Source of the DNA: Maribacter sp.
GTDB taxonomy: Bacteria > Bacteroidota > Bacteroidia > Flavobacteriales > Flavobacteriaceae
Assembly: GCA_018679695.1 (NCBI GenBank)
Contig: JAHHKH010000458.1
Coordinates: 1 to 20,712 of the forward strand
DNA length: 20,712 nt
Direction: 5' to 3'
A program made the translations under genes and the position numbers. Positions 7,684 through 15,063 of this stretch are shown in pieces (the stretch's first letter is position 1; each line of letters begins with the position of its first letter). The notes beneath the pieces were generated by a model. That model had not been told where the DNA came from and did no database searches. It saw only the letters and a program-made list of their open reading frames with translations.

Positions 7684-7691
7684 TATTTTTG
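7684..7691 (+). promoter_or_regulatory. -7 promoter box of ccsBA
   Basis: TATTTTTG matches TAnnTTTG exactly. It lies 30 nt before the ATG at 7722, giving a leader of about 25 nt. It also overlaps the TTG at 7689 that would otherwise extend the reading frame by 11 codons, so that upstream start would lie in or before the promoter and is rejected. Confidence 0.6.
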
Positions 7692-7721
7692 CACACCTTA
7701 AGTAACAGATATTCTATTGCT

Positions 7722-10700
7722 ATGAAAGATTTGTTCAAGAAAATTTTCTTTTCTACCCGCTTAACGGCGGTGTTATTTATTGTTTTTGCAACGGCCATGG
7801 CCTTTGGCACTTTTATCGAGAGCTGGTATAGTACCGAGACGGCAAGAATTTGGATTTACAACGCCACCTGGTTCGAAGTGATCATGGTTTTCTTTGTAAT
7901 CAATTTCATTGGTAATATTTCAAAGTATAAGCTGTTCCGAAAAGAAAAGTGGCCTGTTTTGATGTTACACCTCTCATGGATTTTGATCATTTTAGGGGCT
8001 TTTGTAACCCGATATATTAGTTTTGAGGGCATGATGCCCATTCTTGAAGGTAATTCTGAAAGGGTCTTTTATTCCGATAAGACCTTTCTAACGGTTTATA
8101 TAGACGGGGAGATTAACGGGGAACCACGAAGAAAAACCTTACAGGATGATTTAATCGTTACGCCCGAAGGATTAAAATCAAATTTACCTTGGCATGACGA
8201 TTTTAACGGTCAACCTATTACCATTTCCTATGTAGATTTCATAAAAGGAGCTAAAAAGGGACTAATACCCGATGAATATGGTATTGAATATTTAAAAATA
8301 GTTGAGGCTGGTGATGGTCAGCGTCATGAACATTATCTGGAAAATGGAAAGGTCTCGAATATTCATAATGTCCTGGTTACTTTGAACAACGAGACAGAAG
8401 GTGCGATAAATATTTATACATCAGACAGCACTTACCTCATAAAATCGGCCTTTGAAGGTACTTATATGAGAATGGCGGATCAATTTCAGGGTGAATTGGT
8501 TAAAGACAGTTTACAAACACTTCAATTACGTTCATTATATTCGACTGCCGGAATGCAATTTGTTATCCCAGAGCCAATTAAAAAAGGCTCCTATGGGGTT
8601 GTGAAGGTCCCTGAGACCGAAATAACACCCGTTACCCAAGACGCGTTGGTGGTTGAAGTTACAAGCAATGGTGAAACGGTTCAGCAAAAAATACTGGGCG
8701 GCAAGGGAACAGCTAAATTTTCCGAAAAAATTAAGGTGGGCGGTTTGGATGTTACCATGGCCTATGGCTCCAAGGTTTACGAATTACCATTCAGTATAAA
8801 ATTAAACGATTTTATTGCGGAAAAGTACCCTGGCACTGAAAAAGGATACGCTTCCTTTATGAGCAAGGTGACAATTGAGGATGAGCGTCCGTTTGACTAT
8901 GATATCTTTATGAACCATATTTTAGATCATAAGGGTTATCGATTCTTTCAGTCTGGCTTTGACCAGGATGAGCGCGGAACCACTTTATCGGTAAACCATG
9001 ATCAATGGGGTACATGGATAACCTACATGGGCTATTTTCTCTTATATGCCGGCCTAATGGGGATTATGTTCTTCGGAAAGACCCGTTTTCGGGATTTGGC
9101 AAAATCACTGGATAAGATAAAGAAGAAGAAAACCGCTTTGACCCTTCTATTCATTATTGGATTTGGCTTGAACACCGTCGCTCAGGAGCATTTTGAAAAT
9201 GATGGACACGACCATTCCAAGGTACCGACGCAGGAGCAGATAGATTCCCTGTTGACTGCGAATGTTGTAGACGCAGAACATGCCGAGAAATTCGGGAAAC
9301 TGGTCGTTCAGGATGAGGGGGGGCGTATGAAGCCCATAAATACCTTTTCCTCGGAATTACTTCGAAAATTAAGTCTGAAGGATAAGTATAGGAATATGAA
9401 TTCAGATCAGGTTTTCCTATCAATGATGATGAATCCTGCGATTTGGTATAATGTTGAGTTCATCGCACTGGACAAAAAGGCCCAAAATGACAGTATACGC
9501 AAGATTATTGGGATTCCAGAAGGACAGAAATTCGTAAAGGCCATTGATTTTTTTGACGAAAAGGGGAATTATAAGTTGGAACCTTATTTAAGGGCAGCTA
9601 CATCGACCAATAATCCCAATAAGTTTGAGCAGGACTTCAAAGATGCCAATATTCGATTAAGTCTTTTGGATCAGGCCTTAAGTGGTCAAATTGTGAAGAT
9701 ATTCCCCTTACTGAACGATGAGAACAACAAATGGATTTCTGCTGTGGAATATCGGGGAGGACGGTATCAGATAGCTGATTCGCTTTATGCGAACTTCATT
9801 AAAAATGCAATACCGTATTACCTCATGTCATTGAATAATGCACAGAAAAGCGGGGATTATAGCGAGGCGGATAAATTATTGGCGGCGTTCAAGAAGAATC
9901 AGGCGAACCATGGGAGCGAGGTTTTACCAACGGAAACAAAAATCAATACTGAGGTCATTTATAATAAACTGCAGATTTTCAACATTCTCTATAAATGCTA
10001 TGCCTTAGTAGGTATTTTAATGTTCTTCGTGTTGATTTTCCAGATTTTCAAGGAACGTGCAATTTGGCGCATCGGCACCTATTTCTTCAAAGGAACCATC
10101 ATCATTTTATTCCTATGGCATACCGCTGGTCTTGTTTTACGCTGGTATATTTCCGGTCATGCCCCTTGGAGTGATGCTTACGAGAGTATTCTCTATGTTT
10201 CTTGGGCCACCATGGGCATGGGACTGTTATTAGGGCGAAAAAGTGATATGACCATAGCGGCCTCGGCCTTTGTAACATCGATGTTGCTATGGATTGCGCA
10301 TCAAAGCTGGGTAGACCCTGCAATAGCTAATCTGGTTCCTGTATTGGACAGTTATTGGCTTATGATTCATGTTGCAGTCATCGTAGGTAGTTACGGACCC
10401 TTGACCGTTGGAATGATTTTGGGAGTGGTTTCGCTCATCTTGATCGTACTTACCAATAAAAAGAACAAGAAACGCATGAAGCTTAATTTACAGGAGCTGA
10501 CTATCATCAATGAGTTATCATTAATGGTAGGCTTGGTAATGTTGACCATAGGAAACTTTTTAGGCGGTCAATGGGCCAATGAAAGTTGGGGTCGCTATTG
10601 GGGCTGGGATCCTAAGGAGACTTGGGCCCTGATTTCGATTATGGTCTATGCTTTCGTAATTCATGTACGCTTGGTACCCGGTTTACGGGGAAGATGGTTA

Positions 10701-10898
10701 TTTAATTTTTTAAGTGTGATCGCGTTTGGAAGTATCATGATGACGTATTTCGGGGTGAATTTTTACTTGGTAGGGTTACATAGCTATGCCAGTGGGGCAC
10801 AGGTAATTACCCCTATGTTTATCTACTATACGGTTTTTGGGGTTTTGGTGTTAGGAGCTATCAGCTATTGGAGGTATAAGGTGAATTACGCAAAGTAA
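7722..10898 (+). CDS. ccsBA: Fused cytochrome c biogenesis protein CcsB-CcsA (system II)
   Basis: Membrane heme exporter and cytochrome c synthetase that carries heme across the inner membrane and joins it to CXXCH apocytochromes. The protein has 1058 residues from the ATG at 7722. The N-terminal ResB/CcsB-like part has helices near 13-31, 49-67 and 78-98, a large periplasmic domain, and a helix near 430-450. A signal-like segment at about 468-486 (TALTLLFIIGFGLNTVAQ) is followed by a His-rich stretch HFENDGHDHSK and a second extracytoplasmic domain. The CcsA part begins near 750 and contains HTAGLVLRWYISGHAPWSD (about 800), a histidine in LMIHVAVIVGSYG (about 882), and the tryptophan-rich heme motif WANESWGRYWGWDPKETWA (about 950-969). 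Fused CcsBA occurs in Bacteroidetes and epsilonproteobacteria. It is monocistronic, with its own promoter and terminator. Confidence 0.95.
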   Translation: MKDLFKKIFFSTRLTAVLFIVFATAMAFGTFIESWYSTETARIWIYNATWFEVIMVFFVINFIGNISKYKLFRKEKWPVLMLHLSWILIILGAFVTRYISFEGMMPILEGNSERVFYSDKTFLTVYIDGEINGEPRRKTLQDDLIVTPEGLKSNLPWHDDFNGQPITISYVDFIKGAKKGLIPDEYGIEYLKIVEAGDGQRHEHYLENGKVSNIHNVLVTLNNETEGAINIYTSDSTYLIKSAFEGTYMRMADQFQGELVKDSLQTLQLRSLYSTAGMQFVIPEPIKKGSYGVVKVPETEITPVTQDALVVEVTSNGETVQQKILGGKGTAKFSEKIKVGGLDVTMAYGSKVYELPFSIKLNDFIAEKYPGTEKGYASFMSKVTIEDERPFDYDIFMNHILDHKGYRFFQSGFDQDERGTTLSVNHDQWGTWITYMGYFLLYAGLMGIMFFGKTRFRDLAKSLDKIKKKKTALTLLFIIGFGLNTVAQEHFENDGHDHSKVPTQEQIDSLLTANVVDAEHAEKFGKLVVQDEGGRMKPINTFSSELLRKLSLKDKYRNMNSDQVFLSMMMNPAIWYNVEFIALDKKAQNDSIRKIIGIPEGQKFVKAIDFFDEKGNYKLEPYLRAATSTNNPNKFEQDFKDANIRLSLLDQALSGQIVKIFPLLNDENNKWISAVEYRGGRYQIADSLYANFIKNAIPYYLMSLNNAQKSGDYSEADKLLAAFKKNQANHGSEVLPTETKINTEVIYNKLQIFNILYKCYALVGILMFFVLIFQIFKERAIWRIGTYFFKGTIIILFLWHTAGLVLRWYISGHAPWSDAYESILYVSWATMGMGLLLGRKSDMTIAASAFVTSMLLWIAHQSWVDPAIANLVPVLDSYWLMIHVAVIVGSYGPLTVGMILGVVSLILIVLTNKKNKKRMKLNLQELTIINELSLMVGLVMLTIGNFLGGQWANESWGRYWGWDPKETWALISIMVYAFVIHVRLVPGLRGRWLFNFLSVIAFGSIMMTYFGVNFYLVGLHSYASGAQVITPMFIYYTVFGVLVLGAISYWRYKVNYAK

Positions 10899-10915
10899 TT
10901 CGTTGGTTTTTTTTT
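10883..10915 (+). terminator. Terminator hairpin overlapping the ccsBA stop codon
   Basis: Arms GAATTAC (10883-10889) and GTAATTC (10895-10901) pair perfectly around the loop GCAAA, and a run of nine T follows at 10907-10915. The stop codon TAA (10896-10898) is inside the 3' arm, so the last codons of the gene double as the terminator stem. The 5-nt gap before the T run makes it slightly atypical. Confidence 0.6.
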
Positions 10916-10969
10916 CATGTGGTTGAGTTTTTATTCGAGGAGCTGCTTGATGTTTTTTTAAAAAATAGA

Positions 10970-11734
10970 TTATATTCTTTGCTCCAATTCCCGATCAATT
11001 TGACCTATTAGGAATTTCACTCTAATGATAAGTTTTTTGTGCAATTCCAGGGCCTCCGCGTTTTTAACGTAATACATGGCCTGTGCCCATTCTTGATCCT
11101 TAAAATCTTGGGATGTTGGGTCATTTATAAATTTCCATTCCGTTTCGTTGAACATATGGTTCTGGTCAAAGATCCTAGAACGGTCCTTGGCATACTTTCT
11201 TCCATAAACCTTGATCGAACTTAGAAATCTGGAATGGTAGTCATTGAATTCCTTAATGCGGGAAGCCACATATTCATATTCCCGATATAAGGCGATAAGG
11301 CTATCTTTCAATACCTTATTTTGTATAATACTTAGAAGCCCGGCATTGTTAAGTTCTGTATAGGTTGAATTTTGAACTACCAAGTTTTCTGTTCTATGAA
11401 TTAAAAACTCAACCAAATCTACATAATCTTCGATACTGTTTTGTGTTTCATATGCCTTATGAATGTACTGATAGCTACCTTTCATAGCTTTTTTACATTC
11501 CTGCATCTCATTATTTAGGTAAAGGGAGTCAACTTTCAGATCGGTTCGCAGTCTTTTTAAATATTCGAGTTCCAGTATTTCGGTCTTGCGTCGTTCATTC
11601 CAATTATTAATACTAAGTGCTATTAAAATCCCGGCCACAACCAAAATAATTTCACCTATGGCATAAATCAAATACTTTTTGAAATTGCCTTTGGTAATAA
11701 GCTGTTGTCTTATTATTTTGAAGAACTTCAACAT
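10970..11734 (-). CDS. DUF6090 family membrane protein
   Basis: A 254-residue protein of a family that is very common in Flavobacteriia and has no established function. The N-terminus MLKFFKIIRQ, followed by FKKYLIYAIGEIILVVAGILIAL and SINNWNE, is the family hallmark: a basic amphipathic start, one membrane helix at about 22-43 and the conserved asparagine-tryptophan pair. The rest is helical and charged, probably coiled, and ends near LDREL EQRI. I start it at the ATG at 11734 and not the in-frame TTG at 11752, because an AAAGGA ribosome-binding site sits 7 nt before that ATG and family members begin with this motif. It converges with ccsBA and appears to be transcribed alone. Confidence 0.88.
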   Translation of the reverse strand: MLKFFKIIRQQLITKGNFKKYLIYAIGEIILVVAGILIALSINNWNERRKTEILELEYLKRLRTDLKVDSLYLNNEMQECKKAMKGSYQYIHKAYETQNSIEDYVDLVEFLIHRTENLVVQNSTYTELNNAGLLSIIQNKVLKDSLIALYREYEYVASRIKEFNDYHSRFLSSIKVYGRKYAKDRSRIFDQNHMFNETEWKFINDPTSQDFKDQEWAQAMYYVKNAEALELHKKLIIRVKFLIGQIDRELEQRI

Positions 11735-11741
11735 GCAGATA

Positions 11742-11747
11742 TCCTTT
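11742..11747 (-). promoter_or_regulatory. Ribosome-binding site fixing the DUF6090 start
   Basis: The minus strand reads AAAGGA with 7 nt to the ATG at 11734. Good Shine-Dalgarno sequences are otherwise rare in this window, so this one is informative for start choice. Confidence 0.6.
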
Positions 11748-11768
11748 ATCAATTACCCTTAAAACATC

Positions 11769-11800
11769 GAATTCATAACTAATATATTAACCATGAATTC
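11769..11800. repeat. Perfect 8-nt inverted repeat with inner palindrome, candidate operator
   Basis: GAATTCAT (11769-11776) and ATGAATTC (11793-11800) are perfect reverse complements separated by 16 nt, and the spacer contains the palindrome TAATATATTA (11780-11789). The element is centred about 50 nt upstream of the DUF6090 ATG, a plausible operator position. AT-richness makes a chance contribution possible. Confidence 0.45.
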
Positions 11801-12146
11801 GGCAATATGCAGTATTGGAAACCAAAAGGTATTGGTTAATCCAATCTTTATAAAACGCAGACGAAATTTCAAGTTTTGTGAACATTATATCAAAAGTATA
11901 CTTTCAATGTCAGCCTAGGTATAGCCCTTTTTCATTGCGTACTGCCCATAAAAACAATCGTATACAGGAAAAAAAGGTATATTTTAAGCATTTATTTATA
12001 CTATCGATCGAGCCTTTATATAGGAATAGCTATTTTCTCTCATCCTAAATTTAGCTAGTGGGAAATTCATTTGACATGACTTATATCATCCTGGATCAAA
12101 TCAACACATTTTAAAATTTAGAAAATTTATCGCATCTTTACAGCAT

Positions 12147-12274
12147 CATGAAGTAAGCGAATTATGTTAATTATAGATGTCATAGGGTTAGTATCCACGA
12201 AGTAAGCGACCTAGAGCTGTACTTCTTGCACATCTTTTGTAATCTTCCTGCCCGTGCCGTTCTGGCGGGCTTTT
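12147..12274 (+). ncRNA. Candidate structured leader RNA upstream of the MATE gene
   Basis: Two copies of CA(T/C)GAAGTAAGCGA lie at 12147-12160 and 12196-12209. The second copy forms a hairpin: GAAGTA (12199-12204) with TACTTC (12220-12225) and AGC (12205-12207) with GCT (12216-12218), one G bulged. An outer helix AGATGT (12175-12180) with ACATCT (12230-12235) encloses it, along with a small GG/CC arm. A GC-rich terminator hairpin follows, ending 18 nt before the MATE ATG. Because TACTTC can pair with either repeat copy, the leader has the potential for two alternative folds, as in riboswitches or attenuators. It matches no riboswitch consensus I know. It could instead be an independent small RNA gene. 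Confidence 0.4.
12250..12274 (+). terminator. GC-rich terminator-like hairpin in MATE leader
   Basis: GCCCG (12250-12254) pairs with CGGGC (12266-12270), and after a TG bulge CCG (12257-12259) pairs with TGG (12263-12265) around the loop TTC. Four T follow at 12271-12274. The short T run makes it weak, which suits either partial attenuation or the end of a small RNA. Confidence 0.55.
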
Positions 12275-12292
12275 CAACATAATTCTTAAAAA

Positions 12293-13702
12293 ATGACATC
12301 TCAAAATAAACTTACGCTCAAGCAACTTTTCGATTATTTTATTATTGCCGTAACCGGGAAGCAAACCGAATTTACCACTGGGAGTATTCGCAAGGCCATT
12401 TTCATGCTCTCGATTCCGATGATTTTGGAAATGATGATGGAGTCTATCTTCGCCATAGTCGATATTGCTTATGTGTCACAGGTAAGCGTAAATGCCGTTG
12501 CCACAATTGGATTGACCGAATCGGTAATCACCTTGGTCTATGCCGTAGCCATTGGCCTTAGTATGGCTGCAACAGCTGTTGTCGCACGTAGGATAGGGGA
12601 AAAAGACATACAAGGCGCAAGGGAATCCGCAGTACAAGCCATTGTTCTTGGTATTTTGGTGGCTTTGATTGTTGGTGTAGTTGGTTTCTTATATGCCAGG
12701 GATATCCTGGCATTGATGGGGGCCGAGCAAGATCTGATCAATGAGGGTTATGGTTATACGCAATTATTAATCGGTGGTAACATAACCATTTTACTATTAT
12801 TTCTTATCAATGCGATTTTTAGGGGAGCAGGCGACGCTTCTATTGCAATGTGGACATTAGTACTTTCAAACGGACTCAACATCATTTTGGATCCTATTTT
12901 TATATTCGGTTGGGGCCCTATCCCGGAATTTGGGGTAATGGGTGCCGCAATAGCTACCAATATCGGACGTGGTACCGCGGTACTGTTTCAATTGGGGATT
13001 CTCTTTTTCGGATGGAGTAGGATAAAACTTGGTTTTAAGGATGTGGTCATAAGACTATCGGTTATGTTCAATTTGATAAAGGTATCCCTTGGGGGTATTG
13101 CCCAGTTTCTCATCGGCACCTCGAGCTGGGTATTTTTAATGCGGATGATGTCTGAATTTGGAAGCGAAGTACTTGCCGGTTATACAATTGCAATTCGAGT
13201 AATGCTGTTCACCTTAATGCCCTCTTGGGGAATGAGTAACGCAGCAGCCACTTTGGTAGGCCAGAATTTAGGGGCGAAACAACCTGATAGAGCAGAAACT
13301 TCGGTATGGAAAACCGGGCGTTACAATGCTTATTTTATGGCTGTAGTCTCAATAATCTATTTATTCTTTGCACATGAAATAGTGGGGTGGTTTAACGATA
13401 ATCCAGTAGTTATCGAAAATGGGGGGCTTTGTCTTCAGATAATTGCGGCGGGTTATATCTTCTATGCCTATGGTATGGTTGTCACCCAGGCCTTTAATGG
13501 GGCAGGGGATACACAAACCCCAACTAAAATAAATTTTGTCGCCTTTTGGATGTTCCAATTGCCCTTTGCCTATTTGGCAGCCATCACATTCAAAATGGGA
13601 GCTCTGGGGGTATTCCTTGCCATAACGTTGGCCGAGGTGATGCTCGCAATTATCGCTATTGTTTGGTTTAGAAAGGGGTACTGGAAGAAGGTAGAGGTAT
13701 AG
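12293..13702 (+). CDS. MATE family multidrug/cation efflux transporter
   Basis: Inner-membrane antiporter expected to export cationic drugs or metabolites in exchange for Na+ or H+. The 469-residue protein has about 12 predicted helices in two related halves; the first begins near residue 32 with AIFMLSIPMILEMMMESIFAI and the second near residue 260 with the matching segment LIKVSLGGIAQFLIG. Conserved family features are the AYVSQVSVNAVATIGL region, GLSMAATAVVARRIGE near residue 95, and in the second half WGMSNAAATLVGQNLGA. Length is typical (440-480). The ATG at 12293 follows an A-rich leader without a Shine-Dalgarno. Its upstream leader has the candidate structured RNA and terminator, so expression may be controlled after transcription start. 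Subfamily (NorM- or DinF-like) and substrate cannot be decided here. Confidence 0.93.
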   Translation: MTSQNKLTLKQLFDYFIIAVTGKQTEFTTGSIRKAIFMLSIPMILEMMMESIFAIVDIAYVSQVSVNAVATIGLTESVITLVYAVAIGLSMAATAVVARRIGEKDIQGARESAVQAIVLGILVALIVGVVGFLYARDILALMGAEQDLINEGYGYTQLLIGGNITILLLFLINAIFRGAGDASIAMWTLVLSNGLNIILDPIFIFGWGPIPEFGVMGAAIATNIGRGTAVLFQLGILFFGWSRIKLGFKDVVIRLSVMFNLIKVSLGGIAQFLIGTSSWVFLMRMMSEFGSEVLAGYTIAIRVMLFTLMPSWGMSNAAATLVGQNLGAKQPDRAETSVWKTGRYNAYFMAVVSIIYLFFAHEIVGWFNDNPVVIENGGLCLQIIAAGYIFYAYGMVVTQAFNGAGDTQTPTKINFVAFWMFQLPFAYLAAITFKMGALGVFLAITLAEVMLAIIAIVWFRKGYWKKVEV

Positions 13703-13746
13703 CTTTATGCATTCGGGTCTTTTATTATGACATTGGGTAATAGGCA

Positions 13747-13776
13747 TTGGCTGTCTAAAAGAAATTCATAACTTTA
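13747..13776 (+). promoter_or_regulatory. Candidate promoter of the PLP enzyme gene
   Basis: A TTG at 13747-13749 and TAACTTTA at 13769-13776 (7 of 8 positions of TAnnTTTG) are separated by 19 nt, the normal Bacteroidetes spacing. A second similar box, TAACTTTC, overlaps downstream. The predicted start of transcription is about 25 nt before the ATG at 13805. Confidence 0.45.
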
Positions 13777-13804
13777 ACTTTCGATTAAAACATAAGCAAT
13801 AGGC

Positions 13805-14974
13805 ATGATGAAAAAAGGGATAAATACGATTTGCACCCATGTGGGTGAAATTCATGATGAAAAGTTTAAAGGGGCAGTCTCACCTTTGTATATGAGCACA
13901 TCTTATGCTTTTGACGATGTTGATATAAAACGCTATCCAAGGTATTTCAATACACCTAATCAAATGGCCCTTTCACAAAAGATAGCAGCCTTGGAACATG
14001 CTGAAGCCGCCATGATTTTCGGCAGTGGTATGGCGGCAATTAGCACATCGTTGTTGGCATTCTTAAAAGCCGGAGACCATATTGTCCTTCAAAAAACGCT
14101 TTACGGGGGCACCTATAATTTTGTGAATGAGGAGTTCTCTAAATATGGCATAGCATATGATTTTACTGACGGATTGGACCCACAGGATTTTGAGGCAAAA
14201 ATCAAGGAAAATACAAAAGTCATATTTATTGAAACCCCTTCGAATCCCTTACTGACAATAACCGATTTGGATGCTATCGCCAAAATAGCCAAAAAGCATG
14301 GGCTGGTGTCTATGATTGATAATACGTTTGCCAGCCCGGTGAACCAAAATCCCATTGATTTTGGTATAGAGGTTGTTATTCATAGTGCAACAAAATATAT
14401 GGGGGGGCATTCCGATATATGTGCAGGTGCAGTAGCTTCGACCGAAGTGAATATGGAACGAATTTTCCAATTGGCAAAAAATTTGGGAGGTAGCTTAAGT
14501 GATTATACGGTCTGGCTTTTGGAACGCAGTATTAAAACCATGGGAATTCGCGTAAAAGCACAAAATGCAAATGCCCAACACTTGGCAGCGTATTTGGACG
14601 CCCATTCTGAAATTGAGCGGGTTTATTATCCCGGGCTGCCAAATCATCCCGGTCATGAATTGGCCAAAACACAGATGAACGGTTTTGGGGGAATGATGTC
14701 CTTTGAGTTGAATGCAGACTATGACGCTTCGGAATTTCAAAAGGCACTTCAATTAATAAAATCGACGATGAGCTTGGCTGGTGTTGAGAGTACGGTACTT
14801 TCACCAACTCAAACCTCACATGCCCTCATTGGCCCTGAAGAACGCAAGAACCAAGGCATATCGGATGGGTTGATCCGGTTTTCAGTGGGTATAGAAGAAC
14901 CTGAAGACCTTATCGCCGATATTGAACAAGCTTTACAAAAAGTAAAGCGAGGTTCTATAGCAACGACGCATTAA
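13805..14974 (+). CDS. Trans-sulfuration PLP enzyme (cystathionine gamma-synthase/lyase family)
   Basis: Cytoplasmic pyridoxal phosphate enzyme of sulfur amino acid metabolism, 389 residues, normal for the family. The cofactor lysine is K197 in SATKYMGGHSD; D172 in IDNTFASP should bind the pyridine nitrogen, Y100 in LYGGTYNF stacks on the ring, and FGSGMAAIS (72-80) binds phosphate. The usual YSRxxNPT motif appears as a variant YPRYFNTPNQ (44-53). The position of the methionine gamma-lyase cysteine (LYGCT) is glycine (G101), which argues against a typical methionine gamma-lyase. I cannot choose safely between cystathionine gamma-synthase, beta/gamma-lyase or O-acetylhomoserine sulfhydrylase. 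Two ATGs occur at 13805 and 13808, either usable. bshB1 follows 89 nt downstream on the same strand. Confidence 0.9.
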   Translation: MMKKGINTICTHVGEIHDEKFKGAVSPLYMSTSYAFDDVDIKRYPRYFNTPNQMALSQKIAALEHAEAAMIFGSGMAAISTSLLAFLKAGDHIVLQKTLYGGTYNFVNEEFSKYGIAYDFTDGLDPQDFEAKIKENTKVIFIETPSNPLLTITDLDAIAKIAKKHGLVSMIDNTFASPVNQNPIDFGIEVVIHSATKYMGGHSDICAGAVASTEVNMERIFQLAKNLGGSLSDYTVWLLERSIKTMGIRVKAQNANAQHLAAYLDAHSEIERVYYPGLPNHPGHELAKTQMNGFGGMMSFELNADYDASEFQKALQLIKSTMSLAGVESTVLSPTQTSHALIGPEERKNQGISDGLIRFSVGIEEPEDLIADIEQALQKVKRGSIATTH

Positions 14975-15063
14975 ATCCAAAATCAATACCTATATCTTCC
15001 ATCTAGATATCAGGATTGAAACGAATCCTATAAAAAAAGGGGATTCAACAAATAAACTATTAA

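Larger units (their letters stand above)
7344..7721. other. Divergent intergenic region between DUF2520 operon and ccsBA
   Basis: About 378 nt without a conventional gene. From left to right it holds the candidate DUF2520 promoter, a strong hairpin with a U8 tail on the minus strand (7416-7450), a tiny minus-strand frame (7449-7514), an open but start-less minus-strand frame (7474-7590), a weak minus-strand TGAATTTG box (7614-7621) and the ccsBA promoter (7684-7691). The terminator implies that something short is transcribed leftward from this gap. Confidence 0.7.
11735..12292. other. 558-nt intergenic region between DUF6090 and MATE genes
   Basis: No convincing protein-coding gene. It holds an extended dyad (11769-11800) and a short inverted repeat ATTGG-TTAAT-CCAAT (11831-11845) on the DUF6090 side, an AT-rich middle (about 11850-12120) in which I see nothing definite apart from a 10-nt palindrome AATAGCTATT, and on the MATE side a direct repeat, nested hairpins and a terminator (12147-12274). 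Confidence 0.7.

Noticed and set aside
7689..7721. Upstream TTG start extending CcsBA by 11 residues
   Set aside because: The TTG overlaps the TATTTTTG promoter box, and the ATG at 7722 begins the expected membrane-protein N-terminus.
12147..12209. The repeated GAAGTAAGCGA motif as a CRISPR or insertion sequence trace
   Set aside because: Only two copies exist, with no further spacing pattern, no target duplication and no cas or transposase gene.
13361..13747. 128-codon minus-strand frame opposite the MATE gene end
   Set aside because: It lies antisense to clear MATE coding sequence, and its composition (many Cys, His and Pro) is typical of a shadow frame.
14975..15063. AGGATT-GAAACG-AATCCT hairpin before bshB1 as a terminator
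   Set aside because: The stem is short and followed by A-rich, not T-rich, sequence on the plus strand, and there is no T run on the minus strand either.
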